A program made the translations under genes and the position numbers. Under the pieces are notes generated by a model. That model searched no databases. It saw only the letters and a list, made by a program, of their open reading frames with translations, and had not been told where the DNA came from. From Pascua guehoae (lineage: Eukaryota > Basidiomycota > Tremellomycetes > Trichosporonales > Trichosporonaceae): a stretch of 64,000 nt of DNA. Every line of letters starts with the position of its first letter. The stretch's first letter is position 1. The stretch covers positions 387,716-451,715 of the forward strand of contig BCJX01000016.1 in assembly GCA_001600415.1 (NCBI GenBank). The letters run 5' to 3'. This document shows positions 32,900 to 45,500 of the stretch, in pieces.

Positions 32900-35599
32900 C
32901 TACTCCAGCGGAACAAGCTTGTCGCCCTCGGCGCGCCACCCCGTCTGCTTGAGATAGTACGGCACGCTGCGGTCAAACACGGCGCGGCCGCCGCTGCGGA
33001 CCATGCGGTCCGGCCAGGTCGAGCTGACGACATCAAAGTCGAGGCCCGCGAGCGCGCGTTGGATGCCGAGGACCGAGGTGGGGTGCATTGGGATCTAGTG
33101 TTAGTGTGGTGTGTCCCATGCGGAACCATCACGCGCACGTCGCCACATCGCCACCCCGCGGGGCCGCCACTGTCGCACGACACCTCTCACCCCATTTTCC
33201 ACGAGTGTCTCGTCGACAGTATGGAAAGGTCATCTGTTTCGGGTGCAAGGCAGCAAGAAGCGGGACGACATCACCCACGCCGAGCTCTGAATGTCCTTTT
33301 GTGGACTTGTTCCGAAGTAGAGGAAACCAACCCCCCGTCGAGACCGCCCAATGCTCACCATGTTGGGGTAGCTCCACATGAACGTCATGCCGTTCTGCGT
33401 CGGCTGGACCATGATCGTGTCCGCGGTCAGGAGGAGACCGGTGCGCGGGAGGCTCTTGTCCGTCTCGGGCTCGGCGGCGCGGTCCCAGTGCAGCACGCAC
33501 GAGCCGGGAAAGTGGCTGGGTGTTAGTGGTGGTCAAAGAAGGGGGGTGGGGGAGGGGGTGTCTGGGTTTCTGGAAGAGTGGCTGCGTCGATGGCGGACAT
33601 TTGGCACAGGCTCTGTGCAGACGCTGCAGCCAAGCCGCCGCCATGTCTCCGCGTAGACCACACAACGGCACACTCAGCACACGGCGTTTCGTCCACACGT
33701 CGAATGTATTCGGCCGCAGTTTGTAGACCTGAGGCCGACTTGCGACTGAGTCCGACTTGCGACGGAGTCCGGCTCGCGACTGAGTCCGACTTGCAATGAA
33801 CCAAATCGCAACTCGCCAACATCCGCGTTACGACACTCACCCGCCACACTCGACGACCGAGACGCCCGGCCCGAGCTGGGCCTTGTCGCGCCAGAATGTA
33901 ACCTTGTCGCTGTCCTTGATATCGCTGGTGCGCTGGAACCACTCCTTGTCGGCGCCATTGATGTAGAGCGGGATCCCGAGCGCGCGCGACCAGGTGAGGG
34001 AGGTGGAGAAGAACTGGCGTGAGTGGTGGTTGGGCCGGGAGAGGTGGGGCTGGGGGCTGGGGGGTGGGGAGGTTTGGGGCCGGTTGGACCGGTTGGCCCA
34101 AGGGGGGTTGGGCCTGGGGTCTGGCCGCGGGAGGAGGGATGGGGGTGAGCCGGGGGAAGCAAGCCAAACGCAGGGGATTGGATATCTAGCTGGATATCGC
34201 CATCTCGGACAGACACCAAGATGTATTCGGCGAGCACTCCCACCAGACGACGAGACGGCTCTAACGAGACGGCTCCAACTCACGTGCGGGTGCGAAATGG
34301 CCATTGCCTTGAGAGGCGCCTTGAGACTGAGCAGGTACGCCACGAGCGGGGCGGTGATGACGCCCGAGCAGTCCCAGATGTAGCTCCCGCTCGCCGTCTC
34401 GAGGAGGAACGCTGGGGTCAGCGTGGGCTGTGACGTTTGAAGAGGGTATCTGGAGGAGATTGGGGTTCGGCTGCCGCTGTCGCTAGTAATGCAGTGACAA
34501 TGGCGGTCGGACAGTGACGGTGTTACCAGAGCAGGCCGACGCGGTTACTCGGGCGGGAGTCGTCAAGTCTTGAAGTGAAGCCAGAAGTGAAGCCGGGCGG
34601 GAAGCCGAGCGTGAAGCCGAGCGTGAGCCCATCCGAATCGATTGATTAGGCCCCATCCTCGTCACCACCTCCCTTCCGTACACCTCGGACAATCCAGAGT
34701 CCCGTCGCCCGATATTCTGGCCTCCAGTAGCCTGATAACACCACCTTCGACCTCCAGGCATGTATGCTCTTCCCGCCTCCCTGCCACTCCCACCCACCCC
34801 TGCTCCTACAGCCCTTGCCGTTGCGTGAAGTCAACTCCGCCCTCCCCCCCCCCCCAAACCGCCGCCCACACCACACTCACGCGTCTGATTAATAGCAAAC
34901 GGCGGCTCGGTGCGGATGAGCCCCACGCGCGGGTCGTCGGGATCGTGCAGGATATCATTCGTGTGCTTGGCCGCGAGCTCGCCGAGGGTCGTCCATGCCT
35001 GTCCGCCGATGCCTTCATATTGGCGCGGATCGAGGCAGATTGGGCCTGCGACGTGAGCGGGGTGAGCAGCGAATGGAGCGAGCGGGGTGTGGGAGGGTGG
35101 GGCGAGTGGAGTGAGCGGGGTGTGTGGGAGGGTGAGCGAGTGGAGCGAGCGGAGCGAACGGAGAAAAAGGGGCGCGTGTGGGAGGGTGAGCGAGCGGAGT
35201 GGATGCGGGAGGGTGGGGGGAGTGGAAGGACAGGAGGGCAGGAGGGCAGGAGGGCAGGAGGGCAGGAGGACAGGGGGTGAGGGTGGGAGGAGGAGAGGGA
35301 GGGGAGAGTGGGAGGGCAGAAATCGGGAGGCAGGAGGGGGGGAGAGTGCAACGGCGAGGAGCACGGTCACAGCGTTTCCAGGCATTGGATACGATACAAA
35401 AACTGAGTCAATACAGTATACCACGCATTCGATTGTCAACACGACCCACGCCCCCCAGACCCCACTCACAATCAACACGCTCGGCGGGATACTGCGTCGC
35501 ACACGTCGCGCACACGGGCAACCCGGCGTCGGCGGCGAGCGCGGCCGCGGCGGACGGCGGGGGTGTACCCTTGAGCTGGGTCGATTTGTACGTCGCCAT
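32900..35599 (-). CDS. Metallo-beta-lactamase-like hydrolase, 315 aa, six exons
   Basis: Model: complement of 35470-35599, 34881-35045, 34284-34411, 33841-34013, 33359-33515 and 32900-33094 (948 nt, every phase closes). It starts MATYKSTQLKGTPPPSAAAA. CATCATQYPAE and CPICLDPRQYEG give four CxxC cysteines that may bind a zinc. Then come FLLETASGSYIWDCSG and AMAISHPHFFSTSLTWSRAL (SHPH at 138-141), GIPLYINGADKEWFQR, LLLTADTIMVQPT and MTFMWSYPNMIPMHP. This is the layout of a fungal family annotated as metallo-beta-lactamase-like, in which the classical HxHxDH motif is degenerate. Substrate unknown. Several introns are expanded by tandem repeats (8-bp units at 35232-35270; 17-bp units at 33734-33794). 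Confidence 0.85.
33734..33794. repeat. 17-bp tandem array in an intron
   Basis: CCGACTTGCGACTGAGT-type unit, about 3.5 copies, inside intron 4 of the metallo-beta-lactamase-like gene. Confidence 0.85.
35080..35275. repeat. Compound minisatellite in an intron
   Basis: Within intron 1 (35046-35469) of the metallo-beta-lactamase-like gene: GTGAGCGAGTGGAGCGAGCG-type repeats at 35080-35200, then an 8-bp GGCAGGAG array at 35232-35270. Confidence 0.8.
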
Positions 35600-38037
35600 G
35601 GCGCGGGAGCTGGGCGGGGTTGTTGAATGAGAGGGAGCGGGTTCGTGAAGGGGTGGGCGGAGGGTTGGTGAGGGCGCGGAGAGGCGAGGCGAGGCGAGGC
35701 GAGGCGAGGCGTTGGCGGTGGTGTTGACGCTGGCGCTGGCGTTGGCGTTGTCTGTAGGGGTGGGGTCGTGGGGGGTGGTGGTGGTGATGATGGGGACGTT
35801 GGGGATGCTGATGGCGATAGTGTTCGTACGTGTGCAGTATTTAACCCTCAAGTCGTATGCACCCAGTCCATCGTCTCTTGGAATTCCGGGTGGGATCGAG
35901 TCGCGCAACCCATGACATCATCGTGCGGATGTAGCCCCGGTTTCATTATCCATCCCCGCGGGGTGTGTCAGCGCTGACTACTGTCGATTGTCGCCGCGTC
36001 GCCGAGGTCAGGTGGTGGATGCACATGGCTTGCGGCCGCGCCGCCTGCTGTGCTCCGTTGGCTGCAGGTCACTGTGGTGGGCTGCTGGCCGCTGGTTACG
36101 TGGGTTGCTGGCTGCTGGCTGATGGCTCGTGGCTGATGGCTCGTGGCCGGGGCGCGCAACAGTACCTGTACTGGTGTAGTGACAAAGCTCGTACAGGCAG
36201 GCCTGTTCGTTGATGCCGCTGCCCGGATGCTGCGTCAGCACGTCAGCACCTCGTGGCCGACGCCGAAGTGCTATGCATAGCAGCACAGCATCCCGGGCAC
36301 ATGCACTGCACATCTAGTCCGCGTATCCAGCGTGGCCTGCGGCGTACAGCCTGTTGGGACGCGCGCAGAGTAATTCGTAGACTCGTGGTGTGCGTCGACT
36401 GGACCTGGATGAGCGAGACTGGTATTCAGTATCTGCTCCGTCGCATCGAGTTTGGGCTACGATTGTCTGACCTCGGCGCCCCGCTCCGTCGGCAGTGCAC
36501 CGCATTGCAGCACGAAACGATGCGACCGGAAAGTGTGGCTGCTGGCTCGCACTGATCCGTGCTGTAATGACTTTACGGCGCAGGGAATACAGCACTGAAC
36601 ACCTCGAAATGTCAACAAGAGGGGCGCGGGGTGGCAGTGTACCACTGGGTCCTGGAGGCCGTCAATGCAGCCTCGCCAAATACAATCGCAATATTTCCCA
36701 CCCGTAGCCTCGAGCGGTGATATCGCTGCAACCACGTCTGGTGAGGAGACACACCGATATCTTACGGGGCAGCCGAGTCGCTGCTCGTCCTTGTGCCAAC
36801 TTTGAGCTTTTAGCCGCCCTGCCTTGCCAGCAGACTTTGAACCGCGACCACACGGCACTGGGTTCCATGGCGGAAAACATGTGCCCGTACGTGGACCCCG
36901 ACATGCATGTTCCAGGGCCGTGTCACGCTAAAGGGCCGTGGCACGGTGGCATGGATACAGGCCAACAGGGTACGTTAACGCATCAACTGTCTTTGCGACC
37001 GTTGTGCAATGTGACCGTCGTGCAATGTGCCATGTGCCGACATTACCAGGGCGGCAGGGCACGGCGCCACGGCACGGTTTATTGGGCCCCTCGCCGTCAG
37101 TGTGTCAGTCGGCTACGGGGCGGAACTGGCGTAACAGGGGGGACGACCCGCAGGTGCAAGTCCGAAGACTCATGTATCACGGCGTATGGATGAGGTCCTG
37201 CGTCGAGTTTGAGGACAGTCGTGTACTGTAGTATGGTGGGCAACTTGAGCCACGAGTTGGATGGAAGGTGAGCCTCGTCGCCGATGCGGGGATTGCGTTT
37301 CCCCGCACTGCATACTCCCCACTGCACCACTGCACCACTGCACCGCTGCGGATTTCCTGGGTGTCACCTGTTCGTACCCGGCCTGGGATTTAGGTCCTGG
37401 GTACCGACTACCGCCTGCGGATGTCTACATCCGCGTCTGAATCTCGGCATCCGCGGCTTGGCTGCTGCCGCCATTCCGCCGGACTTTACGCGATTCCAGC
37501 CCTGTCCCTTGTACCGGCGTCCGGTGTCAACTTGGCCTCTCTGCCAAGCTGAGCTACAAGCTGTGAAAGTGTAGTGATGGCCATGTGCTGCCCTCATGCC
37601 GCCAAGCCAAAGAGCCAAAGCCAAACAAAAGGTTCAATTTCGTGCGCACTGTGCCGTGCCATGCTCGTCTCCTAGCGAGCCGAGGAATGCAAGCGAGGAA
37701 CCGAGAGTGCGATGGTGGGAAGAGCATAATACATTGTGGTGTATGTACAGGTGAGATGGTGGTGGGCCAAAGTACGGGTGCGGGGTTGATGTCCTTGTGT
37801 GCTTGTGCTCTGTCGTGCGTTGTGGGTGTGTAAAGTCTAGTGTCTATGCGTGGGGATGAATGGCCCAGCTCGCACCAATGCGAGGGCGTGATTTGTGGGT
37901 TTGTGTGTGGGCGGGCGGCGCCCAATTATAAACATTGGAATGGCGGGATGAAACAGGCAAACGGCGGGCAAGTGGATAAGGATGACTGTGCAGATCGCCG
38001 CTGAAAGAATCGATACGCCTCGGTGGAGTGGGGCGGC
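35600..38037. other. Long gene-free stretch
   Basis: Starts with a GAGGC array (35684-35710) and GTTGGCGCTGGCG-like words upstream of the hydrolase gene. A palindrome GCGGATGT-CT-ACATCCGC lies at 37417-37434. A tRNA-like D-arm sequence at about 37540-37560 on the minus strand does not fold into a full tRNA. I find no supported gene. Confidence 0.4.
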
Positions 38038-39018
38038 TCAAAGGATGGTCGCACCGGCCAGCGCGAGCGTGGCCATCAGGATGAGCGCCAGCGAGAGCGC
38101 ACCTGCTGGGACTGCGCGAGGAGACGCCCCGCTCTGGTCGAGCGTCTTTGCGATTTCGGGGTCGTCGGCCGTCTTGTACGTGATAGGCGCCCATACGGTC
38201 GCGTTGGCTGCGGTGCCGTTCTGGCGCTGGATGGCGCAGAGTAAGAGGAGTTGCTGCAGTGGTTAGTATTCGACCTAGAAATTGTCTCAGGTGCACAAGG
38301 GTGGAGCCAAACGATCGGCCCGGTAGGGGGCCATAGCACAGGGCCATGAACCGAACTATCCGGGAAGACGGTGCTGCTTGCTCGGCGACTGGTTCAATGG
38401 CCAGGAAGCTGGCGGCCTAGTGGCCGCCGGGCCATCGGGTCCGCGGGTGGCGCACGTTTAGAAGACGCCACAATGCAGTGGCGTCGGCACAGAGCGCTCA
38501 TCTGGATCGGTCGTGTCCCAACTTCTGGATATTCGGCACCGGGCGCGGGTGCGAGTGTGCGAATGAGCCGAAAGGAGGGGCACGAACATTTGCAGCAACA
38601 GGTGTGCCAGACTTTGTGGTGGTGGGGATGGGGGTGGTGCAGACGGGAGAGACAGGGGGACTCACTCCAAGATCACTCTTGATCTCCTTTGGTGTAGTGG
38701 TGCAGCTCTGGCAGACGCCCGCCGCCTTGGTGATGGACTCGTTGCCGTAGGTGCCTTCCTTCCACTGGCCGTTGCACAGACATGCAAGGAATTCGTTTGC
38801 ATAGTTGTACCCGACGAGCTGGGCTGTGGAGGTTAGTGCTCGAGTGCCAGCGCGACGACTGGCGCATACTCACGAGTATTCTTGAACATGATACGACATT
38901 GGGCGAGTGTGTTGGCGTACATGCCACACGTCGTCTGGCAGACTGTGCCTTGGCTTGTTGCTCCGAGGGCCGCAGTGACGACGGTCAGGAAGACGAAGAG
39001 GTCGCGAAGAATGTGCAT
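38038..39018 (-). CDS. Small secreted, probably GPI-anchored Cys protein, 172 aa
   Basis: Model: complement of 38874-39018, 38666-38823 and 38038-38253 (519 nt, phases close). The N-terminus MHILRDLFVFLTVVTAALGA is a signal peptide with likely cleavage after ALGA. The mature part has about eight cysteines (CQTTCGMY, CRIMF, LACLCNG, CQSC, LLLLCAIQ) and N-glycosylation sequons (NES, NGT, NAT). The last 25 residues (AGALSLALILMATLALAGAT) are hydrophobic after a small-residue SGAS stretch, typical of a GPI-attachment signal. It probably sits at the cell surface. Intron 2 (38254-38665) is 412 nt, much longer than intron 1 (50 nt). No named family assigned. Confidence 0.75.
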
Positions 39019-42000
39019 GGCGAAGAAGGGAGAGTGGAAGGATTGTGTGGGGTTGCGTGTGTGTTGTTACAGTGGGTCGGATGAGACGAGAGCAGCAAAG
39101 AGGAGTGAACAGGTTCAAAGGAGGGAGCGAGCCTTTAAGTCGGCAGCCGCGGTACGAGCCAGAGTGGCGTGCAAGGCTGGGGATGAGGCTGTGTGACGCG
39201 GTGGCGAAGGGCGCAGTTGAAGAAGAAGAAGACAGAGTGAAAGAGGAGCAAGGACTGAATGACGCGCACTTGCGGGGGGTGGCCGTGAATGAATGAATGA
39301 ATGAATATCGACAAGCAAAGAGCCTTTAAGATGTCGGCTTATGCGGGATCCCACAGATCTTGATCTTGAACACTTGGGTACAAGGGATGGGATATCTTTA
39401 GGTCAATGGCGGCGGCCCGGGCGGGGGGCGGGGGACGGGGGGGCGAGGGAGCGGCTGGTGCGGGGAGAGTGGCGGTTGGACAATAACGTGGGGGGAGAGT
39501 GAGAGTGCCACGATACAACAAACTCTCTCTTGGGTTGCATTTGGACAAGACGCAAGAATGTAGGCATGGAGGCATGTAGGCAACGAGGGTAGAGCTCGGC
39601 GGAAGCGAACTGTATGGCGGTATGTGCTCGAGTGGCGCATGGCGTTTGAAGAGGTACCGTTCATGAGCCATGGGGACGGGTGGGAGGCAGGCAAGCAAGG
39701 AGGACAACGGTGACGAGGGCGACGAGGGAAGCAGCACAGTGGGTGTGGTGACCAGGACAACCGCACCCTTCCCTCACTCCCTTCCCTCCCTTCCTTCCTT
39801 CCCACCACCGTGACAAACCCTAGGGCGTTGTGTTGCGGGGGTCTGTGCAGAGTGAGTGTGCACATGCGCCCCTGCCCCGCCGCCACCCGCAATCGTAAAC
39901 TTTGTCGTCAGGGAGCATAAAGATCACTGGATCCTCGGGAAACGTCAAAAGAGACCTCTGGGCAGGGCAGCGCAGTTGGGCAGCTGGGCAGCTGGGTTGC
40001 CAGCGCCTTTGCTGCGCAGCTTATTTCGTTGGCCGGGCATGCTCCCCGCAGACGTTGCAGTCTTGCAGATTGGCAGCTGCGGGAGCGACGGTTTGATGCG
40101 TTGATGGCTGCTTGCTTGAACGTGGGACCAGTCATGTCTCAGGGTCACCGTTGCCATCCATGCCATGTAAGAGCCCGTTCCTGGTCCCTGAATCACAGGA
40201 GCACATGCAGACAGGCACACACCGACCAGGGCGCAGCTACCTGGGAACCACGCCCGCGTACGGTACCTGCAAATGATCATCATTGGATCTGTGAAGAGTT
40301 GATCACCTAACAAAGCTGCTGCACGTCTGCATTCTATTCCCCGAAAATTCAACTCGCCGCTCCCGAATGAACAATATTACATGACAGTCAAGCGCTTGGC
40401 AGAACCCCAACAGTTTCAACAAGCCACACGACGCAGCCGCATGGTGCAACGGGAGCGCCACAGGAGGCGCCCAAGATCTCGGTACCACATAGAGATCCAC
40501 AGAACCAGACAGACGGACTTGCTTGTCTCGCGTCGTCGCGTCGCGTCCGTCCAAACACGATTCTCTCCCGACAGCGCGCTAGATGTTGGTAACCTGCCAA
40601 AGTTATCTCAGCATGGCGCGCACGTACTCTCCAACACATGCATTCGCTGGCGAGCAGGGCTCAAGGGCGAGTACGTCAAGCAGTGTCCGCTCGATATGCA
40701 TGCTTACGGCAAATGCATGTCGAGAATGGCTTTTGAGTCTACCCGTGCGTTGTGCTTTTTTGACTTTGGTTTGTGCTTTGTTTGCATTCGTTCTTCCTGC
40801 TGGGTGTGGGGGTGGGGGTGGGCGTACCTGATCGACCTTGGGGGCTGCGGTACATAAGATATTAGCCCGAGAGGTGCGTGCTGGTGTCAGACACAACAGT
40901 ACTCTTTACTCCGACCCAGAACCATACGCCTATTCACCCGCTTTTCTTCCTCTAGAAATGCTGTGTTAATCTGGCCCAATTCAATCAAGCACAAGCATAC
41001 AGTCCCATGCTTTCGGTACCCGTGCACCAGACTAAAAATCACAGACAGACACAAAATACAAACACAAACACAAACACAAAACAAGAGACAAACACCGATC
41101 CAAAGATGAACCGTGTCAGCTCACTCATCTTCTCTAGTTTTCGTGGCTGGTTGCCATTCCCGCGTCCCGGCGGGTAGGCCCACCCCTTTCAGGCCTTGTT
41201 GCCGCGTTTGCCCTCGGGCGATGCGACATTGGCCCCTGCCGTAACCAACGGAAATTTGGGAACTCGCCTGGTCGTGACCGACATGCCACCGCCTGCATCC
41301 CACCCTGTGCCTTCATTTTGGTGCTGTTGCGAGGCCGACTCGTCGGGGCTTGCCGCGAGTTCAGGAAAACTGCCAAACTGCCAAACTCGCAAACCGGCCA
41401 ACTGGTCTACCTCTCACGTGTTCCGCAAACATGTCGGCAGACGTGTCAGTCGACGTAACCAGAGTACGCAAGGGCACAAACAGGGCACGAGTATCCGGCC
41501 CCGAGGTGAGACAGCCGAAGGGAAGGGCGGGAGACCCGAGTGGGGACCCAGTCCATTACCGTACGTCGGCGCTTGGCCGTTTGGAGCCTGACCTGGCACT
41601 GATGTTTGGCTCTGCACATGAAGCCTGCGAAAAGGCTCCGCCATACGCGCGCCGCATACGGCAGGTTGTGTCGGCATGCACCACCATTGGTAGGTGCAGC
41701 TAAACTCTAACGGGATCCAATCCAGAGTTTATGTCTCTAGCACGTGTTTGGATGCGATGACGCAGGCGATTTGTTATTGTTGTTGTTGTTATTGTTGTCG
41801 TTGTTGCTGACATGACTGTCGAGCTGTTTTTGGACTGTGCAGACAAGGTTGACATGTTGGAGCTGTTTTGGGACTTTGCGAACAAGGTTGACTTCGCATT
41901 CATGTCCAAATATCAGCGTATATGGTGACCACCTCGGCTTCGGACAGCACAGACGACAATCGCCACCAAGGAATGGAAATAGCTCTGGCCCGCTGCACCA

Positions 42001-42251
42001 CGCCCGCCAGTGGCTGACGCAGGGTGCAGTAATGATGTTGTCTTCCAATGAATGCCACTTGACGCTGGTATTGACTGGCACTGAGCAGGATGGCCCTCAA
42101 CTGCATAGTACAGGTGTGTCCGGAAAGGCGTGAGGCTGCCGCATTGAGCTTGGGTGCACGCACAAGCAAAAAATGCAGGGTACAGCGAGGAGGGCACCGC
42201 AATGTGTCCGCTTGCCATGCCATCGTTTGGTGGGTAGAGTGCGTATGCTCT
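39019..42251. other. Gene-poor stretch
   Basis: GAATGAAT array at 39287-39304. Overlapping short frames in all phases. One frame (40381-40857) contains a Cx9C-like segment, CPLDMHAYGKCM, but no gene model closes. ATTGTTGTTGTT-rich repeats at 41775-41808. Confidence 0.4.
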
Positions 42252-42337
42252 TCATTTGTAAACAATTAGTATTTTATTTTACTTTTTGTAAATTTAAAGT
42301 TTATAATTTTCAAAGATTATAAATATATAATATGTCA

Positions 42338-42407
42338 GCACCTTTAACTTAATGGTAGAGTTGCTGTCTTCGAAACAGCCGGTATTGGTTCGATTCCAGT
42401 AAGGTGT
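42338..42407 (+). tRNA. Mitochondrial-type tRNA, anticodon UCG (Arg by code)
   Basis: Acceptor GCACCTT/AAGGTGT (7 pairs with one G-U), D arm ACT..AGT with AATGGTAG loop, anticodon stem GCTGT/ACAGC with loop CTTCGAA (TCG), T arm ATTGG-TTCGATT-CCAGT. No intron. Flanks are more than 80% AT. Probably not transcribed by nuclear RNA polymerase III as a functional tRNA. Confidence 0.7.
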
Positions 42408-42453
42408 TATATAATTAATATATAAGAGATAGATATATTAATTATCAAAAATA

Positions 42454-42517
42454 TTGTAAGTATCGTATAGTTGGTTATTACCCCCGCCTTCCAAGTGGAT
42501 GACTCCAGTTCGAATCG
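42454..42517 (+). pseudogene. Truncated mitochondrial tRNA-Gly (UCC)
   Basis: The sequence reads GTATCGTATAGTTGGTTATT followed by ACCCCCGCCTTCCAAGTGGA and GACTCCAGTTCGAATC, matching the D arm, anticodon arm (loop CTTCCAA, TCC) and 5' T arm of organelle/bacterial-type tRNA-Gly. The 3' T-stem and acceptor strand are absent. Confidence 0.7.
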
Positions 42518-45500
42518 CCTGGCCCGTGCTCAACATTGCAGTCTCATGACTTTCCGGACGCACCTGTATCCAGTATCCCACTGACCACGTGGACCGTGTA
42601 CTCTTGTACGGCCCAAAGATGGTGACCGCGAGATACAACAGCCCAGAGACGAGGTTGGCGAGGGCTTCATGTCAGATTGGAAGCATGACGGCCGAGGGCT
42701 GGAGTTGGGAACAGAGCAAATTGATATGTTGTAGCCGACAAGAGCAATCAAGCGGCCGAGGGGTTCACGCGCTCAGTGGAACCTGATGCTCGCGGGCGGA
42801 TGTCAGTAAGACCCATCAGCCAAGACTCATCAGACAAGACCCATCACGCATCCCATTCGGTCCACCGATGCCTGCAGAGGTTGTACCATCATTCCTATTT
42901 CGTTCTGCTGCGCCGTGCGTTTGCTCCGTAGTTTACCCAGGTACCAACCCAGGAGTGTGCCATGATCGCACTACCACCGACAGGCTGTGTCGGAAATTAA
43001 CACCACAGGCTCAACCATCTCGAGCCGGAAGAACAAGCCCACGGCAGTGCGACACTCGTTCAGTCCTCGGCGTTAGCAATTAGTGCACCTTCATGAGCAC
43101 AGCGCCACCCGAGGGTTGGGTTATCCACTCATCCAGGAAGATGCCAAAATGACAAAACACACCGTCCGCTCTATGAATCGACGATGTACCCACTCGTGGC
43201 ATTACGCCGGGAGCACCCGTTGAAGGGCGCAGTGATGCACTCTTTATTCAGTCATGTTCCGACGCAACGAGCTCATGGGCTGTATCATATCGCCCCCCCC
43301 ACGTGAACAGGACGAGGGCGCTAGCATTACCAGCGGCTTCGACACCCGCGAGACTATTACGGGACATACTGTAGGACGGACACCGAGAGGTGACATGAGC
43401 CTGACTGTCGGCGGAGAATCGTTCCGGGGCAATACTCTGGAGTTTCAACTGCTCGGCGTGTAACCAACGATACCGTACCTGGTCTCCAATCTCGTTCCCC
43501 TGTACTGCCCCCCTGTGCTGCGGCGCGTCCTGACACATGAATACGGATGGGAACTCTGTACCTAACTCGTCACTTGGTTCGGACCTAGGTTAAAAATGTC
43601 CGCGACCGGTTCCCAATGTGACACTCGCAGCTTGGTTGAAGACGAGGGCGTTGGGAAGCGCGTACATGGTCTTTGTGGGGACGCTTGCGGCCACACGGCT
43701 TCTAGGCAGCAATGTGGACGCAGCTCAGACGTGCCTCCACGCTGGGCCGACCCGTGGGGTCCACCGTCCCCTTGGACCGCAGTCGTGCGTTTCTCGCGTT
43801 TCTCGTGTTTCTGGCGGACACTGAAAATTCACTGTGAGCTGTCTACCGAGTTCCCTTCAGACAGCAGTGCATTTCTGGGCGGACACACAAAACACACAAC
43901 GGCGTGGCTGACGAGTCGTGGCGCAGAGTTGGGCGCCTGGGCAGTCGAACCGGGGTGGTAGAGCTGTGTAGTTGCTGTTGGATTGTTGGATCCGGGTCTG
44001 GGCCTCTGAACGCCGTGGCGGACGCCTTGTGCGCACACCATCTGAGTCTCCACTGCCCACAGTACCATTGACCACCCCGACTTCACGCCCACAAAGCATG
44101 GTGTCCTGCAAGCGGTCCAGCGGACTCGGGGACAATGCAAAATACGCGGAGCCGTTCACGGTGTCAAGACGCCAACTTTCTCTCCCTCAGGCACACGCGG
44201 CGCGAGACAAGAATTTGTGCGCTACATGTCCTCGGATGCACAACCACCGCGCAGCCGAGTCTCGGTCACCAAACGCCTCCAGTTACAATGTAATGCATGA
44301 CAAGGGGGACCCCAAATTCCTCACACACTGCACAAAACTCTACTCCAGACCAGTCGCGAATTCCGAAAAATGAAAGATGCAACGCGCAACGGACCAGGCA
44401 CGGCACGCTATTGGCCAGTCTACATTCCAGACACGCGTTTCCAAATTGCTCCCACTCGACGCGTCCATTCCAGAATCACACCACCCGCCGAATAAAACGC
44501 GCAACCCACGCAAAACTGCACATACTACACCCACTGCTCAACTGCGCACACTACACTACGCGCCACGCCGTTCGGGGGCGACGCCATGCGCCAAGCATAC
44601 CGGGGCCGTTCGGGGGGTGCAGGCTGGGGCTGATGCGGCCGGCGCCGCCGTGTGCCGCTGGCGGCTGCCGGCTGCTAGTGGCCTGCTGGACGCTCCGTTT
44701 TGGGGTGTCCGCGGTGTGGCTTCGGCAGGCTGCTGCCCTGTCTCTCCGCGGGCTCGGTCCGGTACTGCCGCCCCGGAATAGGGTACGGGATATTGACGTT
44801 TGCTCATCTCGGACTGAGCATTACGAACATGCGAGCTGCTCATCTTATCGCTGACCATGACCATTCCCAACTCTCACTTTTTACATACTCCATATCCTCA
44901 TGGAGGGCAGCGCGCACGCGCAGTGCTGCGTACGTGCTGCGTGTATGCTGCGTACTTTATCATACTTATTCATACTCCTCACCTCTAACTGCGTACTCCC
45001 TCTCCACACAACTCACACCCCACAGCACACACTCCACACCCCACAGCACACACTCCACACCCCACAGAGGCACTACGTCGTCTGCCTGTACGCACGCCGT
45101 TCTGGCCACCAGGTCTCGATCGTCCACGCCCGATCAACACAGCACACGGCCGCGGACGAGACGGACCATCACTGTACTCGTTCCGCTCATTGACACCGGC
45201 CTGTCGGCGGCGCCCCACTCGTCCTCGTCGGTACACTCCGTTGGAATGATCAACCCAGCGACCTCGCCACCGTCCCGCCCAGTACGTAGATACGGACCGA
45301 ACCGCCCCGTTGTCCACTTTGGCCACTTGACACCTCGCGTCACGTTGTCACTCCCTGCAGTTCTGAGACACAAAAGAAACCAGAGAAACAGGCACGCGCC
45401 ACGACGCCACGCCAACATTACACAGAGTCTCAAGCCACGCCCGTCCCTTCTTCTGATTGCACACTGTGCCGAGCGGCGGAGAGCTCACCTTGCAGCATCC

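Larger units (their letters stand above)
42252..42517. other. Nuclear insertion of mitochondrial DNA (NUMT)
   Basis: An abrupt AT-rich island of about 265 bp (for example TATAAATATATAATATG and TATATAATTAATATATAAG) in otherwise GC-rich DNA. It contains one complete mitochondrial-type tRNA (42338-42407) and the 5' three quarters of a second (about 42454-42517). The right edge falls inside the T arm of the second tRNA, where nuclear-like sequence resumes. A long AT leader precedes the first tRNA. This combination is best explained by transfer of a mitochondrial segment. Confidence 0.8.

Noticed and set aside
37480..37565. tRNA-like sequence on the minus strand (TAGCTCAGCTTGGCAGAG)
   Set aside because: The D arm is good, but no 7-bp acceptor, anticodon arm or GTTCRA T loop could be folded.
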